Source of the DNA: Planctomycetaceae bacterium
GTDB lineage: Bacteria > Planctomycetota > Planctomycetia > Planctomycetales > Planctomycetaceae
NCBI GenBank assembly: GCA_017795105.1
Contig: CP051247.1
Coordinates: 4,000,001-4,064,000, forward strand
Direction of reading: 5' to 3'
Length of the DNA stretch: 64,000 nucleotides
Shown here piece by piece: positions 36,785 to 47,142 of the stretch. Made by a program: the position numbers and the translations under genes. The notes beneath the pieces were generated by a model. That model was not told the origin of the DNA, did not search any database, and saw only the letters and a list, made by a program, of their open reading frames with translations. The first letter of the stretch is position 1; every line of letters starts with the position of its first letter.

Positions 36785-37288
36785 GGAATCTGCTTTCTGG
36801 TGCGAACGTCAGGTCAATGGGAGTGGTTTCACGGCGAGGGCGGTCACGCAGTACATGCGCTCCCTGCAGTCGCTGTGAAACCCTAGCTCGCAACCAGAGC
36901 CAGGTCTGTTGAATTCCCGCAACGGATGCCTTTTCCCGACAGTGCCTCGTCCGCACGATCGATTCAATCGGCGTGAACGATGCAATCGCTCGGTGCTTCA
37001 GATGACCCATTTGAGCGGCCACCCCTGCTGAATGAGGCGGCCCGGACGCTTTGCGGGGGCTCTTCGTTGAGATTGGCGCAACTGTTATAATTGGCCCAGC
37101 CGCATCGTCGCCTGCTGACGGAAGATGCTCCAGATCGTACGACCGGTTCTGGTTGCTGGAACTTTGGGGAAGAGGGCGAGCGACTGTTTGCGACTGGTTT
37201 GAGTCCAACCTAGCGTTGTGAAAACGCAACATCCGTCCGGCTGCCTGCGCAGTCGGCCCCGATTTGGCTCGAACGACTGCACCCGCCC
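36785..37288. other. Divergent spacer upstream of the epimerase
   Basis: 504 bp between divergent genes. Open frames running through it on the minus strand have no recognisable product or ribosome site and overlap the epimerase start. No clear promoter pair was identified. Confidence 0.4.
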
Positions 37289-38977
37289 ATGAACAGTTCC
37301 GGAACAGCAATGAGCGCCCACGAAACGGACGACAAAATTCGCGAGGACTCTTCGCCGGAGACCGGAGAAACCGCTGTTGAAACAGAAGCGGGGCATCACG
37401 TGCCCGACGCGTCTCAGTTGGAAGATCGGTTTCCCGAATGGGCTCGACTGAGTCGGGCCTCGACGATCTGGGTCTGCATCATCGGTCTGATCTACGCAGT
37501 GCTCAGTTATCATCCGCTGTGGCACACCGATCTGTGGGGACACCTGACGTACGGACGTTACATCGTCGAGCACGGTTCGATTCCCACGACGGAGCCGCTG
37601 TTGCCGCTCTGCCAGGGAATGCCGTTTTTCGATACCGCGTGGCTGTCTCAGGTTCTTTCCTTCATGGCGTTCGAACAGTTCGGCGTGACCGCGATGCGAT
37701 TCCTGTTTGCGCTTTCGCTGACGGTGTGCGTAGTCGCTCTGGTCGCCCGATTCCGCAGTCGCACCGATTCGTTCGGGGTCAGTCTGATCGGTTTGACGAT
37801 CTTTGGTATCGTCTCCATGAAGTCATTGAGCATCGTTCGCCCGCAGCTGGCTGGCCTGGCCTGCTTTGTCGTGATCTGGACGCTGTTGACCTGCCGGCGC
37901 TGGAACTGGGCTCAGTGGATCGGCATCCCGCTGGTCTTCATGGCCTGGGCGAACCTTCACGGCTCGTTCCCGATGGGGCTCGCGCTGCTCGGTTTGTTCT
38001 GGCTCGGCAAAACCGGCGATGAACTGCTGCGGAAGCGGCGGCTTTCCATCCGAGGCTCGATGCGCTACCTGCTCGTGCTCGAACTCTCGCTGATGGCTGT
38101 GCTGGTCAATCCGTACGGAATCGGTATCTTCCCGGCCGTCCAAGAGATCGCCGGGAATCCGAACTTCGAGTATCTGGTGGAATGGGACCCCCTGACATTG
38201 CGGATCTTCCACGGAAAAGCGATGGCCGCGACCGCCGTTCTGCTACTCGTGCTCTATCGTCTGACACCCCGGCGGATTTCGCTGGCCGAACCGTTGCTGC
38301 TGATCGTGTTCGGGTTGGCTTCGATGTGGTCGGTTCGTTTTCTGGTCTGGTGGACGCCCATCGCGGCCTGGTATGCGGTGCTTCATGGAAGTGCGGTCCT
38401 GAACCGATTTGCCCGGCAGCGGACTTCACGTGACGAAGCCGCAGAGACGTCGCTGCAGAAGAAGGCCGGTCTGAACACCGTGGTCGCTGCAGGAATGACC
38501 TGGATCTTCTTCGCGTACACGCCCTTCGCTGCAACGTTGCTGCACGGCTACCCCAAGGAACCTGAGAAGGCCCTTGAGTTCTACCGTTCCAACCTTTCGC
38601 GGCAGACGCCCGTTCTGCTGGCTCAATACCTGACCGAACATGAACCACAGGGATTGATCTTCAATTCCTACGAATGGGGCGACTATCTGCTCTGGACTGG
38701 TCCGAAGGATCGTCAGTTGTTCCTGAATTCGCATGCTCATCTGGTGCCGCGAGATGTCTGGCTCGATTACTTCGTAATTGCCCGGGCAAGCGACGGTTGG
38801 GAAGACAAACTTGATCGGTACGGGGTGAATGCGGTCGTTGTTGACAAGATTTACCGTGAACGGCTGATCAATAATCTTCGGCGTGAAGAGGGTTGGAACC
38901 TCGAGTATGAAGATGATTTGGGAGCAATCTTTCTGCGGGAAAACCCAATTCTGACGGGCCCTCTTGTCGTAAACTGA
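37289..38977 (+). CDS. Polytopic membrane protein, GT39-like layout
   Basis: A 562-residue protein with a polar N-terminus of about 50 residues, around 10-11 hydrophobic helices and a soluble C-terminal domain of about 120 residues. The first loop, HTDLWGHLTYGRYIVEHGSI, resembles the substrate-facing loop of dolichol-type GT-C glycosyltransferases with an acidic residue. The C-terminal part (LIFNSYEWGDYLLWTG) is like that of planctomycete proteins annotated only as hypothetical. A role in surface sugar transfer is inferred. ATG 37289 and ATG 37310 are both possible starts. Confidence 0.75.
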   Translation: MNSSGTAMSAHETDDKIREDSSPETGETAVETEAGHHVPDASQLEDRFPEWARLSRASTIWVCIIGLIYAVLSYHPLWHTDLWGHLTYGRYIVEHGSIPTTEPLLPLCQGMPFFDTAWLSQVLSFMAFEQFGVTAMRFLFALSLTVCVVALVARFRSRTDSFGVSLIGLTIFGIVSMKSLSIVRPQLAGLACFVVIWTLLTCRRWNWAQWIGIPLVFMAWANLHGSFPMGLALLGLFWLGKTGDELLRKRRLSIRGSMRYLLVLELSLMAVLVNPYGIGIFPAVQEIAGNPNFEYLVEWDPLTLRIFHGKAMAATAVLLLVLYRLTPRRISLAEPLLLIVFGLASMWSVRFLVWWTPIAAWYAVLHGSAVLNRFARQRTSRDEAAETSLQKKAGLNTVVAAGMTWIFFAYTPFAATLLHGYPKEPEKALEFYRSNLSRQTPVLLAQYLTEHEPQGLIFNSYEWGDYLLWTGPKDRQLFLNSHAHLVPRDVWLDYFVIARASDGWEDKLDRYGVNAVVVDKIYRERLINNLRREEGWNLEYEDDLGAIFLRENPILTGPLVVN

Positions 38978-39116
38978 GTTCCGGCATATCGTACGGCTGG
39001 TGCGGGTGCCTCTCGGATGAAGGTGCCTTAGCCCACTGAACGGCTCAATGGCACGGTTGTGCGGCGCTCGGCACCCTGAAAACCGCGCTCTCTGAAGACT
39101 GCTGCCTCAACTGGAC

Positions 39117-42100
39117 ATGGATGTCATGAACGGCTTTTTTGCTGGACGCAATCGATTCTTTGCGCGCTGCTTCCTGGGGCTGGCTCTGCTGACCAGCTTC
39201 GCAATCCCTGCTGCTGGACAGACCGGAAACCCGAACGGTTTCTTTCTGCCTCTCCCGGAGAATCCGACGCCTGGCACTTCTTCGGAGTCGAACAGTGCGA
39301 CTCCTGAGGCCACGTCGATGCCGCCCGCGGAGGGAACGAGCGGTGAAGTCGAGCTGACCGACTCCCTGGAAGCCTTTCAGGCCGAGGTGAAAGCCATCGA
39401 GCAGGATCCCGGGCTCGATCAGGCGAACAAGGAACAGTTGCTGCAGATCTATCGCAACGCCATCGATGCTCTACAGAAAACAGAGGCCTATAAAGCCCAG
39501 ATTGCCCGGAATCGATTGGCTCTGGAGAAAGTCCCGGAAGAGGCTGAGAAAGTCAGCTCGGAACTCCAGAACCTGCCCGAGCAGTTTCCACTGACTGTCT
39601 CCAAAGCATCGGCTCTGGAAGACATCGAGCAGGCCCTCTCCTCGGCCGAGGCTCAGCTCCGGGAGTTTGAGCTGGCACTGATCAAAGCCGAACAGGAAGT
39701 CTCGTCGCGGACATTGAAGCGGAAGCAGGATGTCGAACTTCAGGCGACCTACGCGGAGCGTCTGCAGAAGATCCAGCAAAAGGTGACCTCCCCTCCGGTG
39801 CCGGCTTCCCCCCGAGTGGAAAAGGCTCTGGGCAAGCTGTACCAGCTGCAGCTCACGATGATGGAATCGGAAGCGATCGCCATCAAGGAAGAGCTGAATC
39901 TGTTCGATGCTCAGAAGAACGCCAAGCTGCTGACTTCGCGGGTCGAGCTCGAAACACTGCGAGTCGGTCTGCAGCGGAAGAAGGTCGAAACGCTCCAGCA
40001 GATGCTGGCGGACAAGAAGCTCAAGGAGAACATGAAGGCACTGCAGCAACTCAAGGAAGAGAGTGATACTTCTCTGCCGGTGCTGCAGTCACTCATTGAT
40101 GAGCTTGAGGAACTGACGACCCGCATGAACGAGCAGGTCGATCTGACGGAGAAAGCGCAGGCTCGACAGCGGGTCGTTCAGGAGACGTTGACCGAAGTCA
40201 TCGACGACATGTCCGACAAGCAGGAGCAGGCCGCGACCGAGGCCGGCAGCAGTGAAGTCTTTGCACTCTCCCTGCTCCGCGAACTGTATGAACTGCCTCA
40301 CCTCGACGAGCATTTCGCCGCGGTGCATGCCCGAAATCAGTTGATGAGCAAGACCACGTTCCAGCAGATCGAACTGCGGTCCGAGGCCAGAGAGCTGATC
40401 AATATCGACGAGGCGGTCGAGCAGAAGCTTCAGGAGATCCGGGAAGACGCGGGATCAGACAGCCTCGGGATCTTCGAACAGAACCTGAAGAGCAAAATCA
40501 AGGAGTTGATGCAGCGGAAGAAAGACACGCTCGACAGTCTGCTGACCGCCTATTCCGATCTGCTGGATTCTCTGACCAAGGTGAACGCGACCGAACAGTC
40601 GCTGATCGACAATGTTGAAGAGTACCGCGATTTTATCCGAAAGCGGATCTTCTGGATTCGCAGCGACAAAATGCTTGGCATTTCGGACGTCCGGCACATT
40701 CTCACCGGAGACTCCTACCCCTTCAGCATGGAGGATGTGCTGAGCATCCCCGCGGAGTACATGTCGGATGTTCGCGCTCACTTCCTGCTGCATGCACTGG
40801 CAGGCAGCATTCTGGTTCTGTTCATTCTGCTACGGGTGCAGGCGGCTCGGGAACTGAGTGTGATTGCCGAAGAAGCCCGAAAGACCAATGCGGCGGCGAT
40901 TCTCCCGACGTTGAGAGCGACTCTGCTGACGATTGTGATTGCTGCGCCCGGTCCGATGATTGTCTGGTTTCTCGGCTGGCGGCTCGGTGAGATCGATTCC
41001 GTCAACCCGTTCCGTGAAGCGATGGCGGAGTCGCTGAAGCTGATCGGACTGTGTTACGCGGGGATTGAGTTCTTCCGGCAGGTCTGTCGTCGCCACGGTC
41101 TGGCCGACGCCCACTTTAACGGCCCCAATATTCTGGCCAGCCGGACGCGAAGCGAACTGCTCATCATGACGATGACGCTGCTTCCGCTGTCGTTTCTGGT
41201 CACGTTACTCAATCATCTTTCAACGGATCTTGATCGACTTGCCCTGGAGCGGATTTTCTTCGCGGCCGAAATGCTGATCGCCGCTCTGTTTGCACACCGT
41301 TTTCTCAATCCCAGCGGTCCGCTGATGCGGGAGGTTTTCCTGCAGAAGAATACGGCAGCAATCTCAAGGACCCGCTGGATCTGGTATCCAGTTGCCACCG
41401 TCTTTCCAGTCGTGCTCGCCGCAATGGCCTGGGCCGGTTACTACTACACGGCCAGCCAGCTCGCCTGGCGGTTGACGCTGACCCTGCTTCATATCTCTGC
41501 CGTGCTCGTCGTCTGGGGGCTGGCACTTCGCTGGTATCGGATGGCTCAGCGCTGGTTCCGGATCTACATCATGCGGGAGCGTCGCCGGCAGAGCACTGAA
41601 GAAACGCAGACGCTCGAAGGCCAGCGTCTCAAGCTCGAAACAGAATCAAGGGCCGCTGAGGAAGATCGCGAGAAGCAGACTCTACGGCTCATCAATTTCG
41701 TCACACTCGTGCCGCTGTTCGTGGGGCTGTTTTACATCTGGATCGACGTTCTGCCAGCCGTCTCCTATCTGGAAGAAGTCGAACTCTGGCACACGACGGT
41801 GCAGCGTTACGTGGAAGACTCCAGTGGCGACACGGCACTGCAGACGGTTCGAGAGGCGATCACGCCGCTCAATCTGTTCCTGGCGGTCTTTGCCTTCGCC
41901 CTGACGATCAGTCTGACCCGCAACCTCCCCGGGATGATCGATTTCGCGATTCTCCAGCGGAGCGGATTCGATGCCTCACTACGATACGCCGTCACGACCG
42001 TGATCGGGTATCTGGTTACGTTCATGGGGCTGACCTACGCCTTCGGTGTGCTTGGATTCCGCTGGGAACAGATTCAATGGCTTGCTGCCGCGTTGACGTT

Positions 42101-42728
42101 CGGTCTGAGTTTCGGTTTGCAGGAGATCTTCGCGAACTTCGTTTCCGGCCTGATCATTCTGTTCGAACGCCCGGTCCGCATCGGCGACATTGTGACGATC
42201 GAAGGGGTCACCGGTGTGGTCAGCAAGATTCGGATTCGAGCTTCGACGATTACCGACTGGGACCGCAAGGAGTATCTGGTTCCGAACAAGGAACTGGTGA
42301 CAGGGCGGCTGCTCAACTGGACGCTGAGCGATACGTTGAATCGGATTGTGATTCCAGTCGGGGTCGCCTACGGAACGGATACTGATCGCGTGCGGGAAGT
42401 TCTGTTCGAGATTGCGAAGAAGGAAACCGAGATCCTGGACGATCCGGCGACCCTGGTCACGTTTGAAGGCTTCGGAGACAGCACCCTGAACTTCGTGCTT
42501 CGCTGCTATCTCGGAAAGATGGAGAATCGACTTGAGACGATCCACCGCCTCCACACGAACATCCACCGGACCTTCCTCAACGAAGGCATTGAAATTGCGT
42601 TCCCGCAACGGGATCTGCATATCCGGTCGATGCCGCCGGGTTGGGCTCAGCCTTCCGGCAAGGAATCGAACGGTTCGTCGTTCTCCGGCGATGGAACCTC
42701 GGCTTCCAGTTCTCAGAACGGCGACTAA
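39117..42728 (+). CDS. Large MscS-type mechanosensitive channel (MscK-like)
   Basis: A 1203-residue protein. A signal peptide (FLGLALLTSFAIPAAG) is followed by a periplasmic coiled-coil domain of about 500 residues, then about 11 membrane helices. The MscS pore and beta domains lie at about residues 970-1180: FGLSFGLQEIFANFVSGLII, then VRIGDIVTIEGVTG and VPNKELVTG. The length and order match MscK/MscM channels, which open under membrane tension to release solutes in hypo-osmotic shock. Start codons at 39117 and 39126 are equally plausible. Confidence 0.9.
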   Translation: MDVMNGFFAGRNRFFARCFLGLALLTSFAIPAAGQTGNPNGFFLPLPENPTPGTSSESNSATPEATSMPPAEGTSGEVELTDSLEAFQAEVKAIEQDPGLDQANKEQLLQIYRNAIDALQKTEAYKAQIARNRLALEKVPEEAEKVSSELQNLPEQFPLTVSKASALEDIEQALSSAEAQLREFELALIKAEQEVSSRTLKRKQDVELQATYAERLQKIQQKVTSPPVPASPRVEKALGKLYQLQLTMMESEAIAIKEELNLFDAQKNAKLLTSRVELETLRVGLQRKKVETLQQMLADKKLKENMKALQQLKEESDTSLPVLQSLIDELEELTTRMNEQVDLTEKAQARQRVVQETLTEVIDDMSDKQEQAATEAGSSEVFALSLLRELYELPHLDEHFAAVHARNQLMSKTTFQQIELRSEARELINIDEAVEQKLQEIREDAGSDSLGIFEQNLKSKIKELMQRKKDTLDSLLTAYSDLLDSLTKVNATEQSLIDNVEEYRDFIRKRIFWIRSDKMLGISDVRHILTGDSYPFSMEDVLSIPAEYMSDVRAHFLLHALAGSILVLFILLRVQAARELSVIAEEARKTNAAAILPTLRATLLTIVIAAPGPMIVWFLGWRLGEIDSVNPFREAMAESLKLIGLCYAGIEFFRQVCRRHGLADAHFNGPNILASRTRSELLIMTMTLLPLSFLVTLLNHLSTDLDRLALERIFFAAEMLIAALFAHRFLNPSGPLMREVFLQKNTAAISRTRWIWYPVATVFPVVLAAMAWAGYYYTASQLAWRLTLTLLHISAVLVVWGLALRWYRMAQRWFRIYIMRERRRQSTEETQTLEGQRLKLETESRAAEEDREKQTLRLINFVTLVPLFVGLFYIWIDVLPAVSYLEEVELWHTTVQRYVEDSSGDTALQTVREAITPLNLFLAVFAFALTISLTRNLPGMIDFAILQRSGFDASLRYAVTTVIGYLVTFMGLTYAFGVLGFRWEQIQWLAAALTFGLSFGLQEIFANFVSGLIILFERPVRIGDIVTIEGVTGVVSKIRIRASTITDWDRKEYLVPNKELVTGRLLNWTLSDTLNRIVIPVGVAYGTDTDRVREVLFEIAKKETEILDDPATLVTFEGFGDSTLNFVLRCYLGKMENRLETIHRLHTNIHRTFLNEGIEIAFPQRDLHIRSMPPGWAQPSGKESNGSSFSGDGTSASSSQNGD

Positions 42729-42940
42729 AGCGGATTCACGCAACGGAATCTGTTCGACCGGGCGGGTTCCAGCGATGCCGGCGTGAAATGCGTCAGACTC
42801 TGAAATAACGGCGGTGATTTCGCGTGAGTGATTTTCCTGCATTCGTGAGTTTTGTGAAGAGCCCGTCCCGATTCATTTTGACGCGGACGGATGCCGGACG
42901 CATGTTTCCATGACAGTGCTTCTCAGGAATGGAACATGCC

Positions 42941-43135
42941 ATGAAACCACACTTCAACAGACGGCCGTTGCAACTTTCGACTGCTCAACTGCAGCGGATT
43001 GATCAGGACATCAATGCCTTACGGACGTCGATCAATCTTCAGGCGAGCCTGCTTGCTGATCTGGAAGAAATATTCCACGAGCGCTCCGACGAAGATCGGG
43101 GCGAGTCGTCGACGTCGACCATGCAGGCCGATTGA
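42941..43135 (+). CDS. Small hypothetical protein
   Basis: A 64-residue charged protein with one predicted amphipathic helix (LQRIDQDINALRTSINLQAS) and an acidic Ser/Thr-rich tail. No family was recognised. The helix pattern and a GGAA-type site upstream support translation modestly; ATG 42929 is a start four codons earlier. It stands alone after the channel gene and converges on waaF. Confidence 0.4.
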   Translation: MKPHFNRRPLQLSTAQLQRIDQDINALRTSINLQASLLADLEEIFHERSDEDRGESSTSTMQAD

Positions 43136-43190
43136 GAGACTGGCCTGATTGAACCGCAGCGCGTTCTGTATCTCACCAGTTGTGCCGGGG

Positions 43191-44258
43191 TCAGGCGGCC
43201 CGGGTATCGATGTCCGGCAGGCTCCAGACTTTCTTCTGCAGGTCCAGAAACGCTCCATACACGTGCTGAACACTCAGGTCCTGCATGCAGCGATGATGCT
43301 TAAGTGGACACTCTCGCTGCTGACACGGGCCGCAGTCGAGATCGAGCTGGCAGTTGACGGATTTGGCGAATCGGGTGTCGCTCCACGCGATGTGAGTCGG
43401 TCCGTACAGTGAAAGCACGGGAACGTCGAACGCGTGAGCGAAATGGCGAGGACCGGAATCGGTGGTCACCATCCAGCCGGCGTACTTCACCATCACTTTC
43501 GACAGTCCAATACTCAGCGATTCTTCCGCGAGGGAGTGAATCTGCGGATGATCGGCCAGTTCCGTGAACTTTTGGGCCAGTTCCCGTTCCGCCGGCCCGC
43601 AGAGCATGACAACAGGAAGTTCCTGTTCATTGACAATTCGCAGAGCCAGATCGGCGTAGCGTTCGATCGGCCAGTGCTTTGCGGCTCCGAATGCTCCCCC
43701 AGAGTTGAAGCAGACGTAATGCCCGGGATCGAGACTGTTTCGAGCCGCGAAGTCTTCCCAGAGCAGCTCGTCGTCCCGCATCGTTCGCAGGTCGAGGCGA
43801 TTGCGTTCGAAATCCGCAAACTGATGCCCAGTGACTCGGCTCGCAAGCCGGTTGTATTCGTCCATTACCGGATTCGGTTCGACTCGGGAATGGGGCGGCA
43901 GGGAATCGGTCAGCAACCAGGTTCGACCATCGCGGCGAAATCCGACTCGCTGCGGAATACCAGCCATGCGGGCGACAGCTGCAGTTCGCAGTGAGTTTGT
44001 CAGCAGGACTATCTCATCGATGCCTTCGCGACGCAATTTCTTGACGAAGCGAACGCGTTCGTTCCACGATGTCTTCCCGCCCGATTCATCGGCAATCAAC
44101 CCGGTGAACAGCGTGCTGCCTCCGAAGACCGCGTCGATGGGCGGGCGGTAGATGCCGACCAGTTCGCCATCGGGGTCGGCTTCGCGCAGGACTCGGAGTG
44201 CCGGCGTCGCCATAACGGCATCGCCAATCCAGTTCGGTAACCAGACGGCCCGTTTCAT
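43191..44258 (-). CDS. waaF: ADP-heptose:LPS heptosyltransferase (GT9)
   Basis: A 355-residue glycosyltransferase family 9 protein close to WaaF. It begins LPNWIGDAVMATPALRVLRE, has CFNSGGAFGAAKHWPIERYADL for donor binding, and TTDSGPRHFAHAFDVPVLSLYGPT near the end. The known reaction transfers L-glycero-D-manno-heptose from its ADP form to the inner core of lipopolysaccharide. Its ATG overlaps the hldE stop codon (ATGA), so the two are translationally coupled and act in the same pathway. Confidence 0.88.
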   Translation of the reverse strand: MKRAVWLPNWIGDAVMATPALRVLREADPDGELVGIYRPPIDAVFGGSTLFTGLIADESGGKTSWNERVRFVKKLRREGIDEIVLLTNSLRTAAVARMAGIPQRVGFRRDGRTWLLTDSLPPHSRVEPNPVMDEYNRLASRVTGHQFADFERNRLDLRTMRDDELLWEDFAARNSLDPGHYVCFNSGGAFGAAKHWPIERYADLALRIVNEQELPVVMLCGPAERELAQKFTELADHPQIHSLAEESLSIGLSKVMVKYAGWMVTTDSGPRHFAHAFDVPVLSLYGPTHIAWSDTRFAKSVNCQLDLDCGPCQQRECPLKHHRCMQDLSVQHVYGAFLDLQKKVWSLPDIDTRAA

Positions 44259-45772
44259 GCCGCTTTCCTTACGCTGAAGCCGCCTGTCTCATCGGAATCG
44301 CCACGGAGCTTTGCCAGAATCTGCGTCGTCGAAACGCCTGGCGTCTCGCCGAGGGCGAGGACTTCACCGCCGTAGCTCTGCACGATCTCCCGGCCGACAA
44401 TCTCTTCGATTGCGTAGGTGCCACCTTTGACCAGCACATGCGGTCGCAACTGTTCGAGCACGGTGCATGGCGTCGCCTCACCGAAGACGACGACATAGTC
44501 GACGCATTCCAGAGCGGCCAGCATGCTCGCGCGCTGCTCCTGTGGAAAGATCGGGCGATCGGGAGCTTTGCCCAGCTCGCGGACACTTTCATCGCTATTG
44601 ATGGCGACCACCAGGCAATCGCCCAACTCGGCAGCCTGCTGCAGATACTTCACGTGTCCGATGTGCAGCACGTCGAAGCAGCCGTTGGTGAAGACGATCT
44701 TCTGACCGTTCTGTCGACGGGCATCCAGATGACGCGAAACGGTCGTGACATCGCAGGCTTTGTATTCGCCTCGGCTGCGATCGTTGAGCAGATCCTGAAC
44801 CAGTTCATCTCGAGACAGGCAGACTACGCCGACCTGCTCGACTTCGAGGCCACCGGAAATGTTCGCCATGCGGGCCATGTCGGCATCGGCCCATCCGGCT
44901 GCTGCTCCCAGGCCGATGGTCGCCAGCACCATGTCCCCGGCTCCAGTGATGTCGTAGACCTCACGCTGGCGAGTGGGGAAGTTCTCGCAGGTGCCATCGT
45001 TCCGCACGACGGCAACACCGTCTTTATCGAGCGTGACGAAGATGCGATCGAGCTTCAGCTGTTCAACCAGTTTTCGTCCCGCGGCGTAAGCATCGTTGTA
45101 GTTTCGGATCGTCATCCCGGCGGCTTTGCCGGTTTCAGTCCGGTTGGGGGTCATCGCGGTCGCACCCGTATAGTTGCTGTAATCGTCGGTTGGGGCGGGG
45201 TCAACAATCACCGGCACGCCTGCATCGCGGCAGACATCGATCACGCGACGCAGAACTTCTGGCGTGCAGACTCCTTTGGCGTAATCGGAAATCAGGACGG
45301 CGTCATGATCGGCGATCATGCCGATGATGCGGTCCATCAGTTGAGTCGCGTAGATCAGTTCCAGCGGCTCGCGGCACTCGCGATCGACTCGCAGCATCTG
45401 GTGGGGATGACGGTGCTGAGCGTGGCCGATGAGGCGTTGTTTCATCGTCGTGGGGCGAGAGCGGTCGGTCAGAACAGCCGAGCAATCGACACCGACCGCC
45501 TGCAGGGCGGCTCGGACATCTTCACCGTCGCGGTCATCTCCAACGACACCCGCCATCGTCACGGCGGCATCAAGACCACGAAGCATATTGGCGACGTTCG
45601 CTGCACCGCCGAGGCGGAGCTCCTGCTTCTCTTCCCGCAACAAAATGACGGGGGCTTCCTGGCTGATGCGCTCGGCATTTCCCCAGAGATAGCGGTCGAG
45701 AATCAGGTCGCCGAGAACCAGAATTCGCGGCGTCCCCAGGGATTGAACGAGGTCGATCAGGTGATAAGACAT
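44255..45772 (-). CDS. hldE: Bifunctional heptose kinase/adenylyltransferase HldE
   Basis: A 505-residue two-domain enzyme. The N-terminal PfkB-type kinase has the LGGAANVANML substrate loop and the catalytic GAGD with D280. The C-terminal nucleotidyltransferase begins FTNGCFDVLHIGH with HIGH at 370-373. Together they phosphorylate D-glycero-beta-D-manno-heptose 7-phosphate at C1 and, after dephosphorylation by GmhB, add AMP, making the ADP-heptose used by WaaF. The longer open frame upstream runs into the divergent gene, so ATG 45772 is preferred. Confidence 0.95.
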   Translation of the reverse strand: MSYHLIDLVQSLGTPRILVLGDLILDRYLWGNAERISQEAPVILLREEKQELRLGGAANVANMLRGLDAAVTMAGVVGDDRDGEDVRAALQAVGVDCSAVLTDRSRPTTMKQRLIGHAQHRHPHQMLRVDRECREPLELIYATQLMDRIIGMIADHDAVLISDYAKGVCTPEVLRRVIDVCRDAGVPVIVDPAPTDDYSNYTGATAMTPNRTETGKAAGMTIRNYNDAYAAGRKLVEQLKLDRIFVTLDKDGVAVVRNDGTCENFPTRQREVYDITGAGDMVLATIGLGAAAGWADADMARMANISGGLEVEQVGVVCLSRDELVQDLLNDRSRGEYKACDVTTVSRHLDARRQNGQKIVFTNGCFDVLHIGHVKYLQQAAELGDCLVVAINSDESVRELGKAPDRPIFPQEQRASMLAALECVDYVVVFGEATPCTVLEQLRPHVLVKGGTYAIEEIVGREIVQSYGGEVLALGETPGVSTTQILAKLRGDSDETGGFSVRKAA

Positions 45773-45909
45773 CCGTGTCTCACTTCTGACGAAGGGCGTA
45801 TTGATTGTCGTCACAAGGATTTGCGACGGATTGGAAGGCCAGAGGCGACGGTCCCCGTCGCAAAGTCCGGCGGAAGCTGGTATGTTGTCGCGAAGGACCG
45901 TTTTGGTCA

Positions 45910-47142
45910 ATGCCGGATTCGCTCGCCCCTTCACTGCCTGAACTTATGAACGCTCCCCTGGAAGATGTGACCTGTTTCGGCTGTGGACTGGCGTGCGATG
46001 ACCTGTCCGTCGAGCTGAAAAGTGACTCGGTTGATCTCCTCAATGGCAGCGACTGTGCTCGTAAGTGGCTTGAAGACAATGTGTTACGGGCGAAAGAGCA
46101 TCCTCAGCCTGACCTGCACGATCGAATCGCCCAGGCTCAGGCCTGGCTGTCTGAAGCTCATCAGCCCCTTCTGACTGGTTGCCGGGGATTGACACTCGCC
46201 GAGCAGGCAGCCGTCGTTCGACTGGCGGAATCGGCTCGAATGATCGTCGCGACGTCCGACAGCTCGGAGTCGCAGCGGGGCTATCTGCATTTCGGCGGAG
46301 CAAGCTGCACCTTCGGCGAGATTCGCCATCGATGCGATGTGTTAGTTTGTCTGAATGTCGATGTCTTCGAGGTCTGGCCGCGAGTTGAGGAGAAGCTGCT
46401 GGCTCCCCAATCCCGTTTCCTGAAGGATGGGCCTCGAAGAGTCATCTACATTGGTGATTCGCAGCGGCTCGTGCAGGCGGACCGGTACACCGAGATTTAC
46501 GAAGTGGCTTCTGCTGAACTTCTCGCCCTGTTGCTGGCCTGGCGGGAAGCCCTGCAGTCCGATTCCGAGACCCAGGATGTTTCGGATGTCGGCCAGTTTC
46601 TGGCAAAGCTCGTGACCGAAGCCGCGTATCCGGTTCTGATGCACGGCTCATCCGACGAAGGTCTCCAGATTCAGATCGCGGCTCTCCTTGCCGATGCCAA
46701 TAGTTCTGCCCGCCTGCATGCTCTTTCCGCCGGAAGCGGACCGGCAGCCGGCGCGTTCAGCGAGACTCTGCTGGCGATGAGCGGCTTCCCCGACCATGTC
46801 TGTTTCACTGAGAGCGGCGTCGAATACGATCCGCAACGATGGACCCCTTCACGACTGATCGACCGGAAGGACGTCGATCTTGTGATTTGCCTGGGGGAAC
46901 TGCCTGAATGGACCAAAGGGCTCACCGCCGATCATCCCCGCATCATCCATCTGCACGATGGAGCGACTGACAGCATTCAATCGGAGAGTGTGCTGGAGTT
47001 GACCTGTGCTCCTTCGGCTGTGACGCGGAGTGACAGCATCGTCCGGGCCGATGGTTTGCCGCTGCCGACTCGTCCGTTGGTCGATTCCGAGCAGCCTTCA
47101 CTGCTGGAATTGCTCCAGCAGCTGACTCCGTCGCCTCAATAG
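45910..47142 (+). CDS. fhcB: Formylmethanofuran dehydrogenase subunit B homologue
   Basis: A 410-residue protein similar to subunit B of formylmethanofuran dehydrogenase, as found in the Fhc (formyltransferase/hydrolase) complex of methylotrophs and planctomycetes. It opens with the cysteine cluster DVTCFGCGLACDDL, then a TGCRGLTLAEQAAVVRLAE segment and a GLPLPTRPL end. In bacteria the complex takes part in tetrahydromethanopterin-linked one-carbon oxidation. FhcA, C and D are not in the window. ATG 45910 is chosen; ATG 45946 is an alternative. The 3' end overlaps the convergent gene by 7 bp. Confidence 0.82.
   Translation: MPDSLAPSLPELMNAPLEDVTCFGCGLACDDLSVELKSDSVDLLNGSDCARKWLEDNVLRAKEHPQPDLHDRIAQAQAWLSEAHQPLLTGCRGLTLAEQAAVVRLAESARMIVATSDSSESQRGYLHFGGASCTFGEIRHRCDVLVCLNVDVFEVWPRVEEKLLAPQSRFLKDGPRRVIYIGDSQRLVQADRYTEIYEVASAELLALLLAWREALQSDSETQDVSDVGQFLAKLVTEAAYPVLMHGSSDEGLQIQIAALLADANSSARLHALSAGSGPAAGAFSETLLAMSGFPDHVCFTESGVEYDPQRWTPSRLIDRKDVDLVICLGELPEWTKGLTADHPRIIHLHDGATDSIQSESVLELTCAPSAVTRSDSIVRADGLPLPTRPLVDSEQPSLLELLQQLTPSPQ

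Noticed and set aside
36717..37310. 197-codon open frame on the minus strand upstream of the epimerase
   Set aside because: It overlaps the start of the epimerase in another frame and of the divergent gene; no ribosome site or recognised domain.
42725..42800. Possible third R3 copy after the MscK-like gene (TAAAGCGGATTCACGC)
   Set aside because: Only the first dozen bases resemble R3; the second stem and the rest do not match.
44438..45949. 503-codon open frame on the plus strand
   Set aside because: Antisense to hldE; no domain and no ribosome site.
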